DNA of 64,000 nt from Adiantum capillus-veneris (taxonomy: Eukaryota > Streptophyta > Polypodiopsida > Polypodiales > Pteridaceae). The notes under the pieces are model-generated. The model was given only the letters and a program-made list of their open reading frames with translations, made no database searches and was not told where the DNA came from. A program made the translations under genes and the position numbers. The stretch is taken from assembly GCA_014529385.2 (NCBI GenBank), contig CM043958.1, positions 122,108,817-122,172,816 of the forward strand, written 5' to 3'. Below are positions 45,192-56,214 of the stretch, in pieces (the first letter of the stretch is position 1; each line of letters begins with the position of its first letter).

Positions 45192-45770
45192 AATAGGCTG
45201 ACAAGGAAAGAGTGTAAGAGAGTGTAAGAGGGGAGTAAGAGATGTAGACATAATCATGGAGTACACAGAGAAACACAGCATAGCATAAGAGAGAGGAAAG
45301 GGGAAAATTAAGAGAATCTACAGAAGCAAGGCCTAAAGATTGCAGCCCAAAACTCCACGGAACCTCTTGTGGAGTTTGGTATTTTATATTTTGATTTATT
45401 ATTGGTGCCAAAATTGGAGGCCCCTCTTTTACACTTTAGTTCCACTTTAGTTATGAGTGGTACACACTACTTATTGCATGACCCTCTTAGGGTGGGTTCT
45501 CACTATCCTATTTACAAAGGAGCCATAGTGGCTTATTTCTAAAATATTGTGCTAGGATAAAATGATTGAGAGAATTATTATTTGCCGGTGCCTCCTCGTC
45601 AACTCCCAGAGTTCCAATCTACAAACCACCATGCACTCAGTGTCATTAAAATTCAAATAGACATCACATAATTAACCATTAAGCCAACTATCCTAATTGC
45701 AATTAACCACATGCAATAGGAGGGTGCCCAATCTATGTTACAAGACTGGGCTCCTCCAAACACATCGTCA
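45000..45770. other. Inserted non-coding DNA inside the copia remnant
   Basis: A 78-bp unit (GTTGGGAGTTGGGGAGA ... CATCAACATGTCAC) is present twice at about 44962-45112, and a (CA)n tract lies at 45160-45187. The rest is non-coding and separates linker from reverse transcriptase. Confidence 0.6.
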
Positions 45771-45772
45771 AG

Positions 45773-47150
45773 ATGGCTCTAATGGTTACAATTGTGGGCT
45801 CTATAAAGGAGCCAGCCTCCATCAAAGAGGACATGGCTGATCCAAAGTGGAAAGAAGAAATACAGTCAAAGTTTGACAACATAACAAATAATGACACATG
45901 GGAAATAGTGGATTGGCCCACCAAAGAAGAAGGTCATTGGCACCAAATGGGTTTACAAAGTCAAACACAATGTTGATGGCTTAATATTCCCACAACTTGA
46001 ATGACCACTATTTGTACTTGCACTTCCTGATATTTTGTTGTTGTTTTTCCAAATGGATGTAGTATCCGCCTTTTTGAATGGGCTTCTCAAGGAGGAGGCT
46101 TATGTAGAGTAGCCACCAGGGTTTAAATTACCTCATTCAAAATGGGAGGTTTTCAAATTGAAAAAGGCTTTATGTGGCCTAAAGCAATTAACAAGAGCAT
46201 GGTATGTTAAGATAGATAGGTTTTTCAAAAGCTTCACTTTAAAAGAATTGCTTCTAATGCAAATTTGTATAGACTAAGAGAAAATGGAAATAAACTCATT
46301 GTGATCTTGTATGTAGATGACTTAATTATCACAAGTGATCATGAAGAACTCATTCAAAAAATTCAAAAGAGTTTGAGCTCTAAGTTTGAAATGACAGACT
46401 TGGGACTTTCACATTATTGTTTGAGGATTGAGGTTTGGCAATCCACAAAGGGTATCTTCATCCCTCAAGAAAAGTAATTCTAAAAGCATTTGGGATGATG
46501 GATAAGCACTCCAATGGAGGTGAATGTGAAATTGTCCTCCCTTAGTCGACATCAAGAAGTATAGAAAGCTTGTGGGAATTTTGATTTTCTTGTGTAATAC
46601 TAGACCAGACACTTTGTTTTGCAGTTGGTGTTTTGAGCAAATTTTCCAACCAACCTAGGGAATCTCATTGGGAGGTGGGCATGTATATTCTAAATTATAT
46701 TAAAGGTACTTTGGGCCATGGCATTTTCTATGGCATAGGCACAAATACCATAAGTGGTATTGTGACTTTGATTGGGTAGGAGATTGTGATTCCAGAAAGT
46801 TTGTTTTTGGATATTGTTTCTCACTTGGTTCTAGAGTGTTTTCTTTGATTAGCAAGAATCATCCAATTGTTGCTCTTTCTTCAATAGAACCGGAGTATAA
46901 AGGTGCTTGTTTTGCAACTTGTAAAGCAGTTCGTCCTAGGAGAGTTCTCATAGACTTAGGTGTTCCTATATTGATTTAGCAACAACACTTTAATGTGACA
47001 ACCAAAGTTGCGTGGCAATTGCAAAGAACCCTCTCTTCCATGCACACACAAAGTATATTGAGATTCAATATCATCATGTTTGAGAGCTTATTGAGGATGA
47101 GATTGTGGAGCTAGAGTATCCTCACACTAAAGATAATTGTATAAATATAT
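45773..47150 (+). pseudogene. Ty1/copia reverse transcriptase and RNase H remnants
   Basis: Fragments in several frames: KWKEEIQSKFDNITNNDTWE (start of the RVT_2 domain), FQMDVVSAFLNGLLKEEAYV, KLKKALCGLKQLTRAW, VILYVDDLIITSDHEE (the YVDD catalytic box, about 46300-46345), then the RNase H words ALSSIEPEYKGACFAT (about 46875) and degenerate terminal codons. Order and motifs are those of Ty1/copia pol. Several stops and shifts exclude function. Confidence 0.85.
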
Positions 47151-47219
47151 TTACCTTCATTGACTCAAATTTGGTGCACAACCAACATAAAGCATCTTTG
47201 AGTGTTCATTGAGGGGAGG

Positions 47220-47405
47220 TGTTTGTATACCTGGAATGCCCACCAGTGAAATTTTCCCACCACAATGTATTTTGCTCAGTTTGTAAGGCCCCCATATGAG
47301 AAGAAGCCAATAGTGCACATATATTTGGTGGATTCTAGATTGCACATTGATGAGACCTTTATTGTGACCGTGGATGGTATGGAGAAAATTCAGGAGCCCA
47401 ACTTT
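47220..47405 (+). repeat. LTR-like direct repeat, downstream copy
   Basis: Starts TGTTTGTATACCTGGAATGC right after the purine tract, parallel to 44626-44812. The real 3' end of the LTR is not clear. Confidence 0.65.
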
Positions 47406-47410
47406 GGCCC

Positions 47411-48481
47411 CCCTAGACAATCTGGGTAGGGGTTCTGGGACAGTGTCCTTGGAGGAAATTTTGAAGGAATATTTCCAAAATATACCTAAAATACTAAGGC
47501 CACATGTACATGCCATTATTAGTACTATGGCTAGTGGTCGATGGCCGATGGCCAGTGGCCACGGATGATGGGTTGGCATAGTCAATATCGTGCACGCACG
47601 CACGCACACGCGTTGTTAGCGGGTCGCTACGACGGACATCTATAGCACAGCATTTTGACACTAACATAATGTCAATACTCAAGGAAGCGACTCGGATGGG
47701 GCACAAAGTCTCTTTGAGGTTATCAAACTCAAAGAAGTGAGCCAACGGAATAATGTAATATCTAACACATGCAAATCTCTAGTTCTTGGATCTGGCAATG
47801 CACCGCACTCAATCATCAATTTGTTTCGGCACTCGAACGAAGTCCAAATGCTACAAAACTTTAGGAGAAGGTCAATGACACTTAGAGTCACTATCCTACC
47901 AAGTTTAATCGTATTTTGAGGAGGTACCAAAATTATAACCCATCATAATTTAGGTCTTAGAGACCACAAAAGAACGCGTTAGATAGGTCGTCCTAGGGTC
48001 TAGGGACACTCTCTCATAGTCGAAATGTCAAAAAACACTCATTAACGCACTCAAATTAATAAATTTTTAGCCTTCTAACTCATAGTAAAAAAATCACAAT
48101 AGAATCTACAATGAGCATACTTGAATGAAAGAGCATCAAACAAGGAACACATTTCAAGTTTCAAAATTGAAATGTCATTACCAAAACTCAAGATATGTGG
48201 ATTACAAGTTGTAGAGAAAAAGTCACTCTGAGCCGTACGCTTTCAACCTTTCAAAAACTTCATAATAATTCATCCTTCCCACTTTACAACTTAGACTTTA
48301 TACCTAGGGCTCTCTTGTCCAGTGGCCGACCGTGCTGGACTCAGACTCATTACAAATTTTATCCTCAGCTTCTTAAAGCTTGTCCATCTTTCAATCAAGG
48401 ATTATCAAAATAATTACAAGGCTTTTGGAAAAAGAATGAGAGTGCATTGAAATTTTAGGCTTAAGTAGAAGGGGTCGACTA
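47411..48481. other. Non-coding DNA left of the gypsy insertion
   Basis: A short GCAC(GC) run at about 47590-47612 and unremarkable sequence. It may include an LTR of an older element into which the gypsy element inserted (see 61624-61680). No gene seen. Confidence 0.4.
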
Positions 48482-48702
48482 TGTCACGGCTAGGGACTTG
48501 CTACGCGCCATGTACGAGCCACAAAGGCTCCTAGCACACAGTCATACAACAGACAAGCTCACAAGGAAGAATGGTGTGTCACTCACCTTCCTGCGTAGTT
48601 GCGAATGAAGGATTCCCGTGCCGCGAAGAAGAGGGAGACGCCGCGCTCAACCGCCTCGCCGCCGTCGTGCCGCCGCAACGCTCGATCACACACACACTCT
48701 CA

Positions 48703-48743
<41 letters not shown>

Positions 48744-49054
48744 GTACACACACACACACACACACACACAAGGAGATGGTGAAGGAGAAGGTGGAGATGG
48801 AGCAAGAGCAGCTTCTATTGCACAATGAGAGAATGAGTAAAAATTAGGTTTAGTGGCTTTTATATGAGCTCACCCCATTCACACTTGGGCGCCCATACTT
48901 AGCCAACTAACTCCTTGAATATTCCAGTTAGAGTGCGCCTGTCATCGGCGATCACCCTTACCCTCTTCCTATTGGTCCAACAAGCCCGGTACCTGACTCT
49001 AAATAATACAACGTTTATAGATCATAGGGTGTCCGTGTGCCGTGAGGGTTAACA
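48482..49054 (-). repeat. 3' LTR of the gypsy element
   Basis: On the plus strand it begins TGTCACGGCTAGGGACTTGC and ends GTGAGGGTTAACA. It contains a (TC)n and (AC)n microsatellite at 48703-48770, longer than in the other LTR. A TATA-type word lies at 48857-48865 (minus strand). Confidence 0.95.
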
Positions 49055-49070
49055 TGCCCCCCTTCTTGAT
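49055..49070 (-). other. Polypurine tract
   Basis: On the minus strand the sequence AAGAAGGGGGGCA abuts the 3' LTR, the normal primer site for plus-strand DNA synthesis. Confidence 0.8.
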
Positions 49071-50409
49071 GTAGATTCCGTCCTCGGAAGCTATCCAGTT
49101 GAAGCTCGTTCGTCGAGATGGGAGAGCAGTCGACATGGATGTGCGTAGTCTTCTTCAATCACTGCAAAATCAAACAACATTGCCACAGTAATTGCATTCT
49201 CATATACAATTAAAAATCTTATGCAATAGACAGACAAATTGATTGGTAACAAAATTCTAGACAATTTGTCAGCAATAAACATTAAATTGCAATATAATCA
49301 AATGCATAAACAGATGTAACGGTAAAAAATTAAACAAGTCCGGGGTCGCTAATTTAACGGTCAAAAGGCATTAGAGCTCGACTATTAATACCATGGGTAA
49401 CTTCTCAATTTTTTCTGGTCAATTAAGTTGTTTAATCGCGAGAGCCAAGTATTTGATGTTCGAGGGCTGACTAGAGGCTATACCTAGAAAACCTTGTAGT
49501 GCACGATAAAAGGAATTTCTCATGAAATCATCACCTGACTGATTACCTTTTCTTTGACCCCCCAAAGTCTTTTCACATTGATTCAATTTTGATGTGTGTG
49601 CTTATTTTGTATGCCTTGGGTTTTTTTCTTTTCAAGGAAAAGCGCCCACACTGGGAACCTCTAGGGCTCTAGTACCATAGGCGATACATGTGAGTGAAGT
49701 ACCAATTTAAGCAGGGATTTCTCTTCCAGCTTAAAATTTTACATTGTGGCACTTTGATTTTTTGTTTGTTCATTTTCAGCATTTTAATTTTGTAACTTTG
49801 GGGGGTCATATAACACTGTTACCCTCCCCAGGTTCATCACATTAGTAAAATCCCTTTATAATACTTAAGCTAAAGGTCAATAGGGTTAATCCCACTAGAA
49901 AGCCCTAGTACATTTCACACAATGCTGCCTAAATCGGATTAAGAACCTAAGTAACCATTGCTTATTAGGAAGGCATTCCCCATGGTATTAAGAGAAGATT
50001 TCTAATATGTAGCTTGGTCAAACTAGCTTAGTCGGACTGCTTGATTTTTAAACCTAGACAAGTGATTATGACAAAACATTACATTGAATTAAATGTTTGA
50101 TACTAAGCAAATGCGTTGAATATTATGCTACCAATCACAATCAAAGCAGACAAACATGGATGCAAAAAGATAAGGGCAATGCTAATGGACATAAAACACC
50201 TGTTTGTGTTGATGGTCGCGCTTGATTTGAAGTGTAAACAAGAGAAAGGTTCCATGAAGTTCCAAATCCTATCAATAGCAACACGCTCCTATACACACTA
50301 GGAAACAAAAGGAATACCTCCAGGAGGCACATTAGTGGGAAAAGGTACCAACACTTATTGAACACAACAAAAAACATAAGGAACCCTAACCTAATTATTT
50401 GCACTCCCC
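49071..50409 (-). other. Non-coding 3' region of the gypsy element
   Basis: About 1.3 kb between the last open frame and the PPT. AT-rich, no recognisable frame or repeat. Confidence 0.6.
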
Positions 50410-50772
50410 CTAAAGAGTCAAGGGAATAGGATATTGTAGAGGTTGGGGGGAAACCCTGCCCATGTTTACTAAAAAGGTCACTAGACGCCTATAGTCATCT
50501 TGGTCAAAAGGGTTGGCTTGTGCAATGGGAGAAACGCTCTCTACTAAGTATGGATCAGACGTGGTCAAGAGACGTATCAGCCATTCTAACTCCTCAAAAT
50601 TCCTCTCACATGCTAGCGTACCTATCAAATCCCATTCACATGCAAGCACTGGAAAGACCATGTGAAATATTTGTGAAAAGTAACGAGGGTACCTCTCACC
50701 CAAGGCAGGAGTGGATGACTCTAGCGTACTAGCCATATCTGTACACGCAAATAGATTATGGTTAGAGTGCAA
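50410..50772 (-). CDS. Small unrecognised frame at the 3' end of the gypsy element
   Basis: 120 codons starting MHSNHNLFACTDMAS with FEELEWLIRLL and DDYRRLVTFLVNMGR, ending TLTL-like before the stop. It is in the same frame register as gag-pol. It might be a remnant of an additional 3' ORF (some plant gypsy elements carry one), or the tail of the post-integrase region. No family recognised. Confidence 0.3.
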   Translation of the reverse strand: MHSNHNLFACTDMASTLESSTPALGERYPRYFSQIFHMVFPVLACEWDLIGTLACERNFEELEWLIRLLTTSDPYLVESVSPIAQANPFDQDDYRRLVTFLVNMGRVSPQPLQYPIPLTL

Positions 50773-50982
50773 ATATTACAAGAGTCGTGTTCTTGTGCAT
50801 AATTTGTTTTTATGATTTGTGTGATGGCTCTTGCTCTTTTACTTTTTTATCTTGTTTTTGTGAGTATAAGGCTTTATATATACATTCCCTAAGATCGGAG
50901 ATTAAGAGGTCAGGGAGAAAGGTTGAGAGGGAAGCAAGTGAATGATGGATGTCCACAAACACTCTCCCCTTCCTTGGGTAGA

Positions 50983-51444
50983 TCATACCGTTTGAAATGA
51001 GCTTGTCACCCTTTGAAACCAATTGTTCCAGTTGGTAATAGGTGAGGATTTTTGCCAGTAGTTTTCTATTACCCTAGGTGCCTCGTCAAGTTGCAAGGGT
51101 GGTAAGGTACTCTCCCAGGATCGAACTTGAAGTGGTTTATCAGGTGATTCTTGAACATTGGGAGGTGTGGATTCTTTTGTAGCTTCATTGAGGTCCATTA
51201 CTATAGATGGAGGCTGTGTAGAAGCTTTTACCTCTATGGATGTATTACATGAGGAGCTGGAAGCTTCATGGAACTCCCCCCTTCCTGAGCTAGGTGGAAT
51301 AAATTGGGTTTGCCTTCGAGCCCAAACTAGCTCTGGACTAGGTGTGTAGCATTCTGTGATCTTTCCCTTCCCACGGTCTGCCATTGGCTTTAGCGTTACA
51401 CTGTTTGACTCATATGGGTTTGTTGTCGATAGGGAAGGACACAT
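50983..51444 (-). pseudogene. Post-integrase region, distal part
   Basis: Same frame as gag-pol, continuing after the TGA at 51507-51505. Pro/Ser-rich with short acidic runs (ADRGKGKITECYTPSPELVW, ENYWQKSSPITNWNNW). No known domain. It may be a linker or C-terminal tail of the polyprotein. It ends at TGA 50985-50983. Confidence 0.45.
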
Positions 51445-51504
51445 CTTACGTTTAGGTACCCAAATTTGCTCATTTCCATCATAGTATCCTTGGGATTTTA
51501 ATAG

Positions 51505-52200
51505 TCATTTAGGAATCCAGCGCCACGTTTTCTTACATTTCTTGGAGCGAGTGGGACGTTTTTTACGAGGCTTCTGTTTTTTAGCATCAGCCATGGTTAC
51601 TAAAGAAGCTTTAGGGACCCACTTGTATGCTTTCTTTGTTATATTAGGATGGTTCTTGTGTGTCTCAAGCTTTCTTTCAACTACATCAGTTGAAGATCTA
51701 GAGAGTTGGGCTATGGGGACGTATGGTTCAACCTCCTGGACATGCAATGTCTTGGGTTTTATTTCCTTAGGCAATATCTCAGGGACTATGGCTTGAGTGG
51801 TAGGGATAAGAGTTGGTTTTTGCGTTGTGACACCCTCAGTCCCCCAATCAATAGTGCATTTAGTGGCTATCATCCACGTGCGTCCTAGGTTTATATTACC
51901 CTCCATAGTTCCAGTAGGCATGACCAAAAAGTCTTGAGCTACAATTCCATTGTCATAACTGACAGAAGTGTGCCAGATTCCAAAAACTGTAGTTTTTTTC
52001 TTGTTGACACCCTTGACTTGGATAATACTCTCAGATAGAGGTGGCTTCCCTAACTGACACCACACCCCATAGGATAGCAGATTATATTTAGCACCCGTGT
52101 CCAATAAGGCGTTATATAGCACTTTTCCATAGGCACTATTTAACTCAATAGGGTATCGTAGAGGTGTGTCAGAGTCCAACCAATCCTCTTCGATTTCCAC
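51505..52200 (-). pseudogene. Second retropepsin-like domain downstream of integrase
   Basis: Same frame as pol, immediately after the TGA at 52236-52234. It reads YNALLDTGAKYNLLS (aspartic-protease DTG motif with following hydrophobics) and, about 75 residues on, GNINLGRTWM in the position of the ILGRPW motif that ends retropepsin domains. A basic tail (KKQKPRKKRPTRSKKCKK) follows. Because the ordinary protease with DGGAG lies before RT, this would be a second, post-integrase retropepsin fold. Whether it was catalytic is unknown. Confidence 0.6.
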
Positions 52201-52233
52201 GTGGAATGCATTTGTGACTCCAAGGTTAGCCTC

Positions 52234-55200
52234 TCATTTTTGTCTTATACGTTGTTGTCGCTCCTTAGCCTCAGCTTGAGCTTGTATCTTCTTTAACTCG
52301 ATTTGTGCTTTGGCGGCCTTCTTTTGATGAATGGCCCGTAGTTCTTCTTGGCTTAAAGGATCATAATATCTTTTGAATTTACTCCCATTGAGGAATCCAA
52401 TGGTTTCAACTCCATCAAGAGTTTCCACACGAAGGGTACCTTGTGGGGTAATTTCACATACTCTATATGGTCCTTTACCAGCATATTTCAACTTTTTCTT
52501 CTCTTTACGTACTCCATACATAAGGACTTTATCACCAACTTTGATGTCCTTGTCCTTCACATGGCGATCAAACCACTTCTTTCTCCTATCCTTTTCCACA
52601 AGAGCATTTTTCACAGCCAATTGTCTCTGTTCGTCTAGTTTTTCTAAGATATACAAATGCTCGGTTAAGGGGTTACCATTCCATCCTTCTTGCGAAGCTA
52701 CCCTAAGACTAGGAATGGCAAACTCCCAAGGCATAACCGCTTCTTGGCCGTATACCATTTTGAATGGCGTACAATTAATAGCCACTTTATAAGCAGTACG
52801 ATAAGCCCATAGAGCAGATGTCAACTTCAAATCCCAATCAGTGCGATGAGCTTCTACCGTCTTGGTTAAAATAGAGATTAGAGTCTTGTTGGTGCTCTCG
52901 GCTTGTCCATTAGCTTGCGGGTAATAAGGTGTAGAATTATGGTGGGATATCATAAAGGTTGTGGTAAGCTCTCTTATTACCTCATTTATAAAATGGGTAC
53001 CATTATCACTAACAATTTCAAAAGGGCAACCAAATCTTGTGATAATGTTCTCAAAAAGAAACTTAGATGTTGTCCTCGCGTCAGCTTTTTGTGAAGCCTT
53101 AGCTTCAGCCCACTTTGTTACATAGTCCGTAGCAAGTAGAATATATCGAGATTGAGTGTTGCGAGTTGCGGGACTAATTGGACCTACAAAGTCTAAGCCC
53201 CATTTTTCAAATGGTTGGGTTACTTTAATAGGATGTAAGGGCATTCTGTCTTTGCGCTGTGTGGTCTTGTAACGTTGGCACTCATCACACCCTTTTGTAA
53301 AAAGTGATGCATCCTTAAATAAATTTGGCCACCAATAGCCTGATTGCAGCACCTTTCTAGCAGTCAGGTCTCCTGAAAAATGTCCTTCTGCTATGCCCAT
53401 ATGTGCTTCTTGCAAGATATACAAATATTCATCCTCGCGGGCACAACGCCTAAGAATATCGTCCTTGCCTAGTCTATACAGAGTTCCGGCAATCAAACAA
53501 TAGGGTTCACATTCTTTTACTAGCCTTCGAGCAATATCCTTACGAAGTTCCTTGGGTGGAAAACCATTAACTAAAAAGTTAACAATGTTCTCACTCCATT
53601 CAGGCATAGTCTCAACTATGAATAGGGAAGTATCGGGTAATTCATCATCAACTCCTGTAGGGGCTTCACCATTGGGTATGCAATACAAATGATCAGCCAT
53701 GACGTGCCTTTTACCGGGTCTCACTACAATCGTGAAATCAAACTCCAGAAGAATTAACAACCATCGTGTGATTCTTCCTGTGGAGCATGGCTTGTTTACC
53801 AGATACAGCAGCGCTTGATGATCCACATAAAATACAAACTTGTTTGCCAGAAGGTAGTAGCAAAATTTCTTTACTGCATAAACCATTGCTAAACCTTCTC
53901 GCTCTGCAGTGGTGTAGTTCCTTTCAGCATCGTTCAATTGACGGCTTGCAAAGCTAATGGGATAGTCCAATTTATGTTCTCCTGGTTGAGTGAGAACACA
54001 CCCAATAGCAAAGTTTGATGCATCAATATGCACATGGAAAATGACATCCCAATTAGGTGTCCTTAAAATCGGAGCACTTGCTAGTGTTTTCTTCAATTGT
54101 TCATAGGCCTGGTCACACTCTTCAGTCCATTTAAATTCAATGAGAAGTTTGTACAAAGGACGTGCTATCTCAGCGAAAAATAAAATAAACCGTCGATAAT
54201 AACCCACGTGTCCCATGAACCTTTGAACTCCCTTGTAATTGGTTGGTGGTGGTAACTCTAGAATCACTTTAATTTTTCTCTCATCGGTTGAGATACCATT
54301 CTTAGATACTATATGCCCTAAAATAACTCCATGCTTGACCCAAAATTGGCATTTGAACGGGTTCAATGAGATACGATATAACCTACACTTTTCAAACACC
54401 TTCCGCAAACATGATAGATGTTCTTTCCAAGAAGAGTAAACACAAAGGTCGTCTAAGAAAGCTTCACAAAACTCTCTCAAATATTCTTTAAAAGCAGTGT
54501 TTATTAATCGTTGGAATGTAGCAGGGGCATTTGTTAAGCCAAAATCCATCACACGAAATGTAAACACGCCAAATTCTGTGATGAAGGTAGTTTTAGCTTG
54601 GTCCTCTAGCGCTATCATGATTTGGTTGTAGCCTGAGTACCCATCTAGAAAGCTATAAGCTTCCTTGCCTGCAACTCTTTCGAGTACATGTTCGGAATAT
54701 GGTAGGGGGTAATGGTCTCTTCTAGTAGCTGCATTAACTTTTTTGAGGTCCAGGCACACCCTGAGTTTCCCATTCTTTTTTGGCACGATAACTATTGGAG
54801 ACACCCATTCAGAGTGTTCAATAGGATATATGAACCCACATTTGATAAGCTTTTCTAGTTCTTCTTGAATGATCCTTGCGTACTTAGGATTCATCGGGTA
54901 GGGTCTTTGTTGTACGGGCTTCGCAGTGCTAATCATAGGGATTGTATGTTGGACCACAGAAGGTGGAACACCTTTCATATCATGGTATGTCCAAGCGAAT
55001 ATGTCCTTGAATTCCTTGAGAAGCTCTTTGAGGACCGCCTCTTCAACTTCTGTGAGGTCTTGGGCAATAAAAACAGGTTTTGATTCTTCACCGGGGCCGG
55101 CTAATTCTATTTCTTTAACTATTGCCAGACCATCATAGATTCCATTATCCCCATCGATAGGTATCCTTTGGGCTTTTGTGTACACAACCTTTGCTTCCCT

Positions 55201-55437
55201 TGTGGTGTAAGATTTGAAATGTTCTGGTGCAGGATGCAAGTCTGTGGATTCTGGTTGTGCTTTGGTCTGTGCTTCCATTTCTGCTTTCTTGTGTTGTCGA
55301 GCTAAATCTTGGTTTTGACGCCTTCTTGCAGTGCGGCTCAACTTTGGCTTGTCTATGATCTCTAATTGGGCTATGTCATGGGGTCGTGGTCTACACCACA
55401 TAACATTTTGGAGATATTCGCCCCAATCGTCTACCAA
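52234..55437 (-). CDS. Gypsy pol: reverse transcriptase, RNase H, integrase
   Basis: 1067 codons without a stop. RT at about residues 200-380: WVSPIVIVPKKNGKLRVCLD, YSFLDGYSGYNQI, and AFLDDLCVYS (catalytic DD; the usual YxDD is LDD here). RNase H at about 460-570: HVHIDASNFAIG, TAEREGLA, FYVDHQALL. Integrase: HHCC zinc finger at about 675-725 (GHFSGDLTARK ... CDECQR), core about 740-870 with WGLDFVGP, IVSDNGTHF and QANGQAESTN (D, D, E), and a GPY/F-like GKGPYRVCE near 986. The Lys/Gln-rich C-terminus ends at a TGA that interrupts the same frame. The enzyme set is complete and motifs are intact, so this part could still be functional in trans. Confidence 0.9.
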   Translation of the reverse strand: MVDDWGEYLQNVMWCRPRPHDIAQLEIIDKPKLSRTARRRQNQDLARQHKKAEMEAQTKAQPESTDLHPAPEHFKSYTTREAKVVYTKAQRIPIDGDNGIYDGLAIVKEIELAGPGEESKPVFIAQDLTEVEEAVLKELLKEFKDIFAWTYHDMKGVPPSVVQHTIPMISTAKPVQQRPYPMNPKYARIIQEELEKLIKCGFIYPIEHSEWVSPIVIVPKKNGKLRVCLDLKKVNAATRRDHYPLPYSEHVLERVAGKEAYSFLDGYSGYNQIMIALEDQAKTTFITEFGVFTFRVMDFGLTNAPATFQRLINTAFKEYLREFCEAFLDDLCVYSSWKEHLSCLRKVFEKCRLYRISLNPFKCQFWVKHGVILGHIVSKNGISTDERKIKVILELPPPTNYKGVQRFMGHVGYYRRFILFFAEIARPLYKLLIEFKWTEECDQAYEQLKKTLASAPILRTPNWDVIFHVHIDASNFAIGCVLTQPGEHKLDYPISFASRQLNDAERNYTTAEREGLAMVYAVKKFCYYLLANKFVFYVDHQALLYLVNKPCSTGRITRWLLILLEFDFTIVVRPGKRHVMADHLYCIPNGEAPTGVDDELPDTSLFIVETMPEWSENIVNFLVNGFPPKELRKDIARRLVKECEPYCLIAGTLYRLGKDDILRRCAREDEYLYILQEAHMGIAEGHFSGDLTARKVLQSGYWWPNLFKDASLFTKGCDECQRYKTTQRKDRMPLHPIKVTQPFEKWGLDFVGPISPATRNTQSRYILLATDYVTKWAEAKASQKADARTTSKFLFENIITRFGCPFEIVSDNGTHFINEVIRELTTTFMISHHNSTPYYPQANGQAESTNKTLISILTKTVEAHRTDWDLKLTSALWAYRTAYKVAINCTPFKMVYGQEAVMPWEFAIPSLRVASQEGWNGNPLTEHLYILEKLDEQRQLAVKNALVEKDRRKKWFDRHVKDKDIKVGDKVLMYGVRKEKKKLKYAGKGPYRVCEITPQGTLRVETLDGVETIGFLNGSKFKRYYDPLSQEELRAIHQKKAAKAQIELKKIQAQAEAKERQQRIRQK

Positions 55438-55566
55438 TTTACGATGAGCATCACATGCTCCTATATAACTGAGCCATTTTGTTGAGGATCTCTTCTTTTT
55501 TATCCTAGCACATACATTGGCTCGATATCGACGCCTCTTAAAGTTTTTCTTTTTCTTATTTGAGAC

Positions 55567-56208
55567 CTACTTTTGATTTGCATTTAGATCTGGTTCACTA
55601 AAGGAGTCCTCGTTGGTGTCCTCTTCACTCTCGGAGGAGCTATCATCGGTTGATGTGCTCGGTCCTTCCGAATGTTTTGACTCTGAACTTGCTCCACTCT
55701 CTAATTCATGAGATTCAGAATTCGTTTCACTCTGGGAGTCCGTGTCTGAGTTGTGTTGGTCAAAGTCTTCTATTGAGCTATCGGTGTCACTGTCAGATTG
55801 GTCTACAAATGCCTTGCCCTTAGAAGATGCATGTATGGCACTTATCATGTTCAGAGGTGCAATTTGTGGTACCTCTTCCCCCTCTGGTGTGACCCAAGTG
55901 GTTCCTCTATTTCCCCAGGTATCTATGGTTGTAGCAAGGTGTACCCAGTCTACGTTGTCTAATTCCGTTATACCCGGTAACACATCCATGTAAGGAGAAT
56001 CTTGGCCAATGTCTGTATCCTTCTTACAAGTGTAACAATATTGTAGTGGGGCCGAGTGAACTATGGTGTCAAAGCGATGATCAATAATGGTTTTACTCCC
56101 TAAGGGGTGTACCTTACCAGTCACCAAATCCACTCTAAGGACAGAGTCTTGGAATTGCAAATAGACATGATTTTTAGACCAATCATGAACCATTTGTGCT
56201 TCCCTCAT
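55567..56208 (-). pseudogene. Gag-pol linker between protease and RT
   Basis: Same frame as the protease part. It starts with codons that complete the retropepsin C-terminus (MREAQMVHDWSKNHVYLQF) and then becomes Ser/Asp/Glu-rich (SDSDTDSSIEDF). It is bounded by TGA (56217-56215) and TAG (55569-55567). Confidence 0.65.
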
Positions 56209-56214
56209 GAATGG

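Larger units (their letters stand above)
44626..47410 (+). mobile_element. Decayed Ty1/copia retrotransposon
   Basis: Two direct repeats (44626-44812 and 47220-47405) bracket pol fragments in the order expected for Ty1/copia. These are the pre-RT linker (about 44815-44950), reverse transcriptase (45780-46480) and RNase H with tail (46850-47150). A purine tract GAGGGGAGG at 47211-47219 precedes the downstream repeat, as a polypurine tract should. Gag, protease and integrase are missing. Many stops and frameshifts show it is dead. Confidence 0.75.
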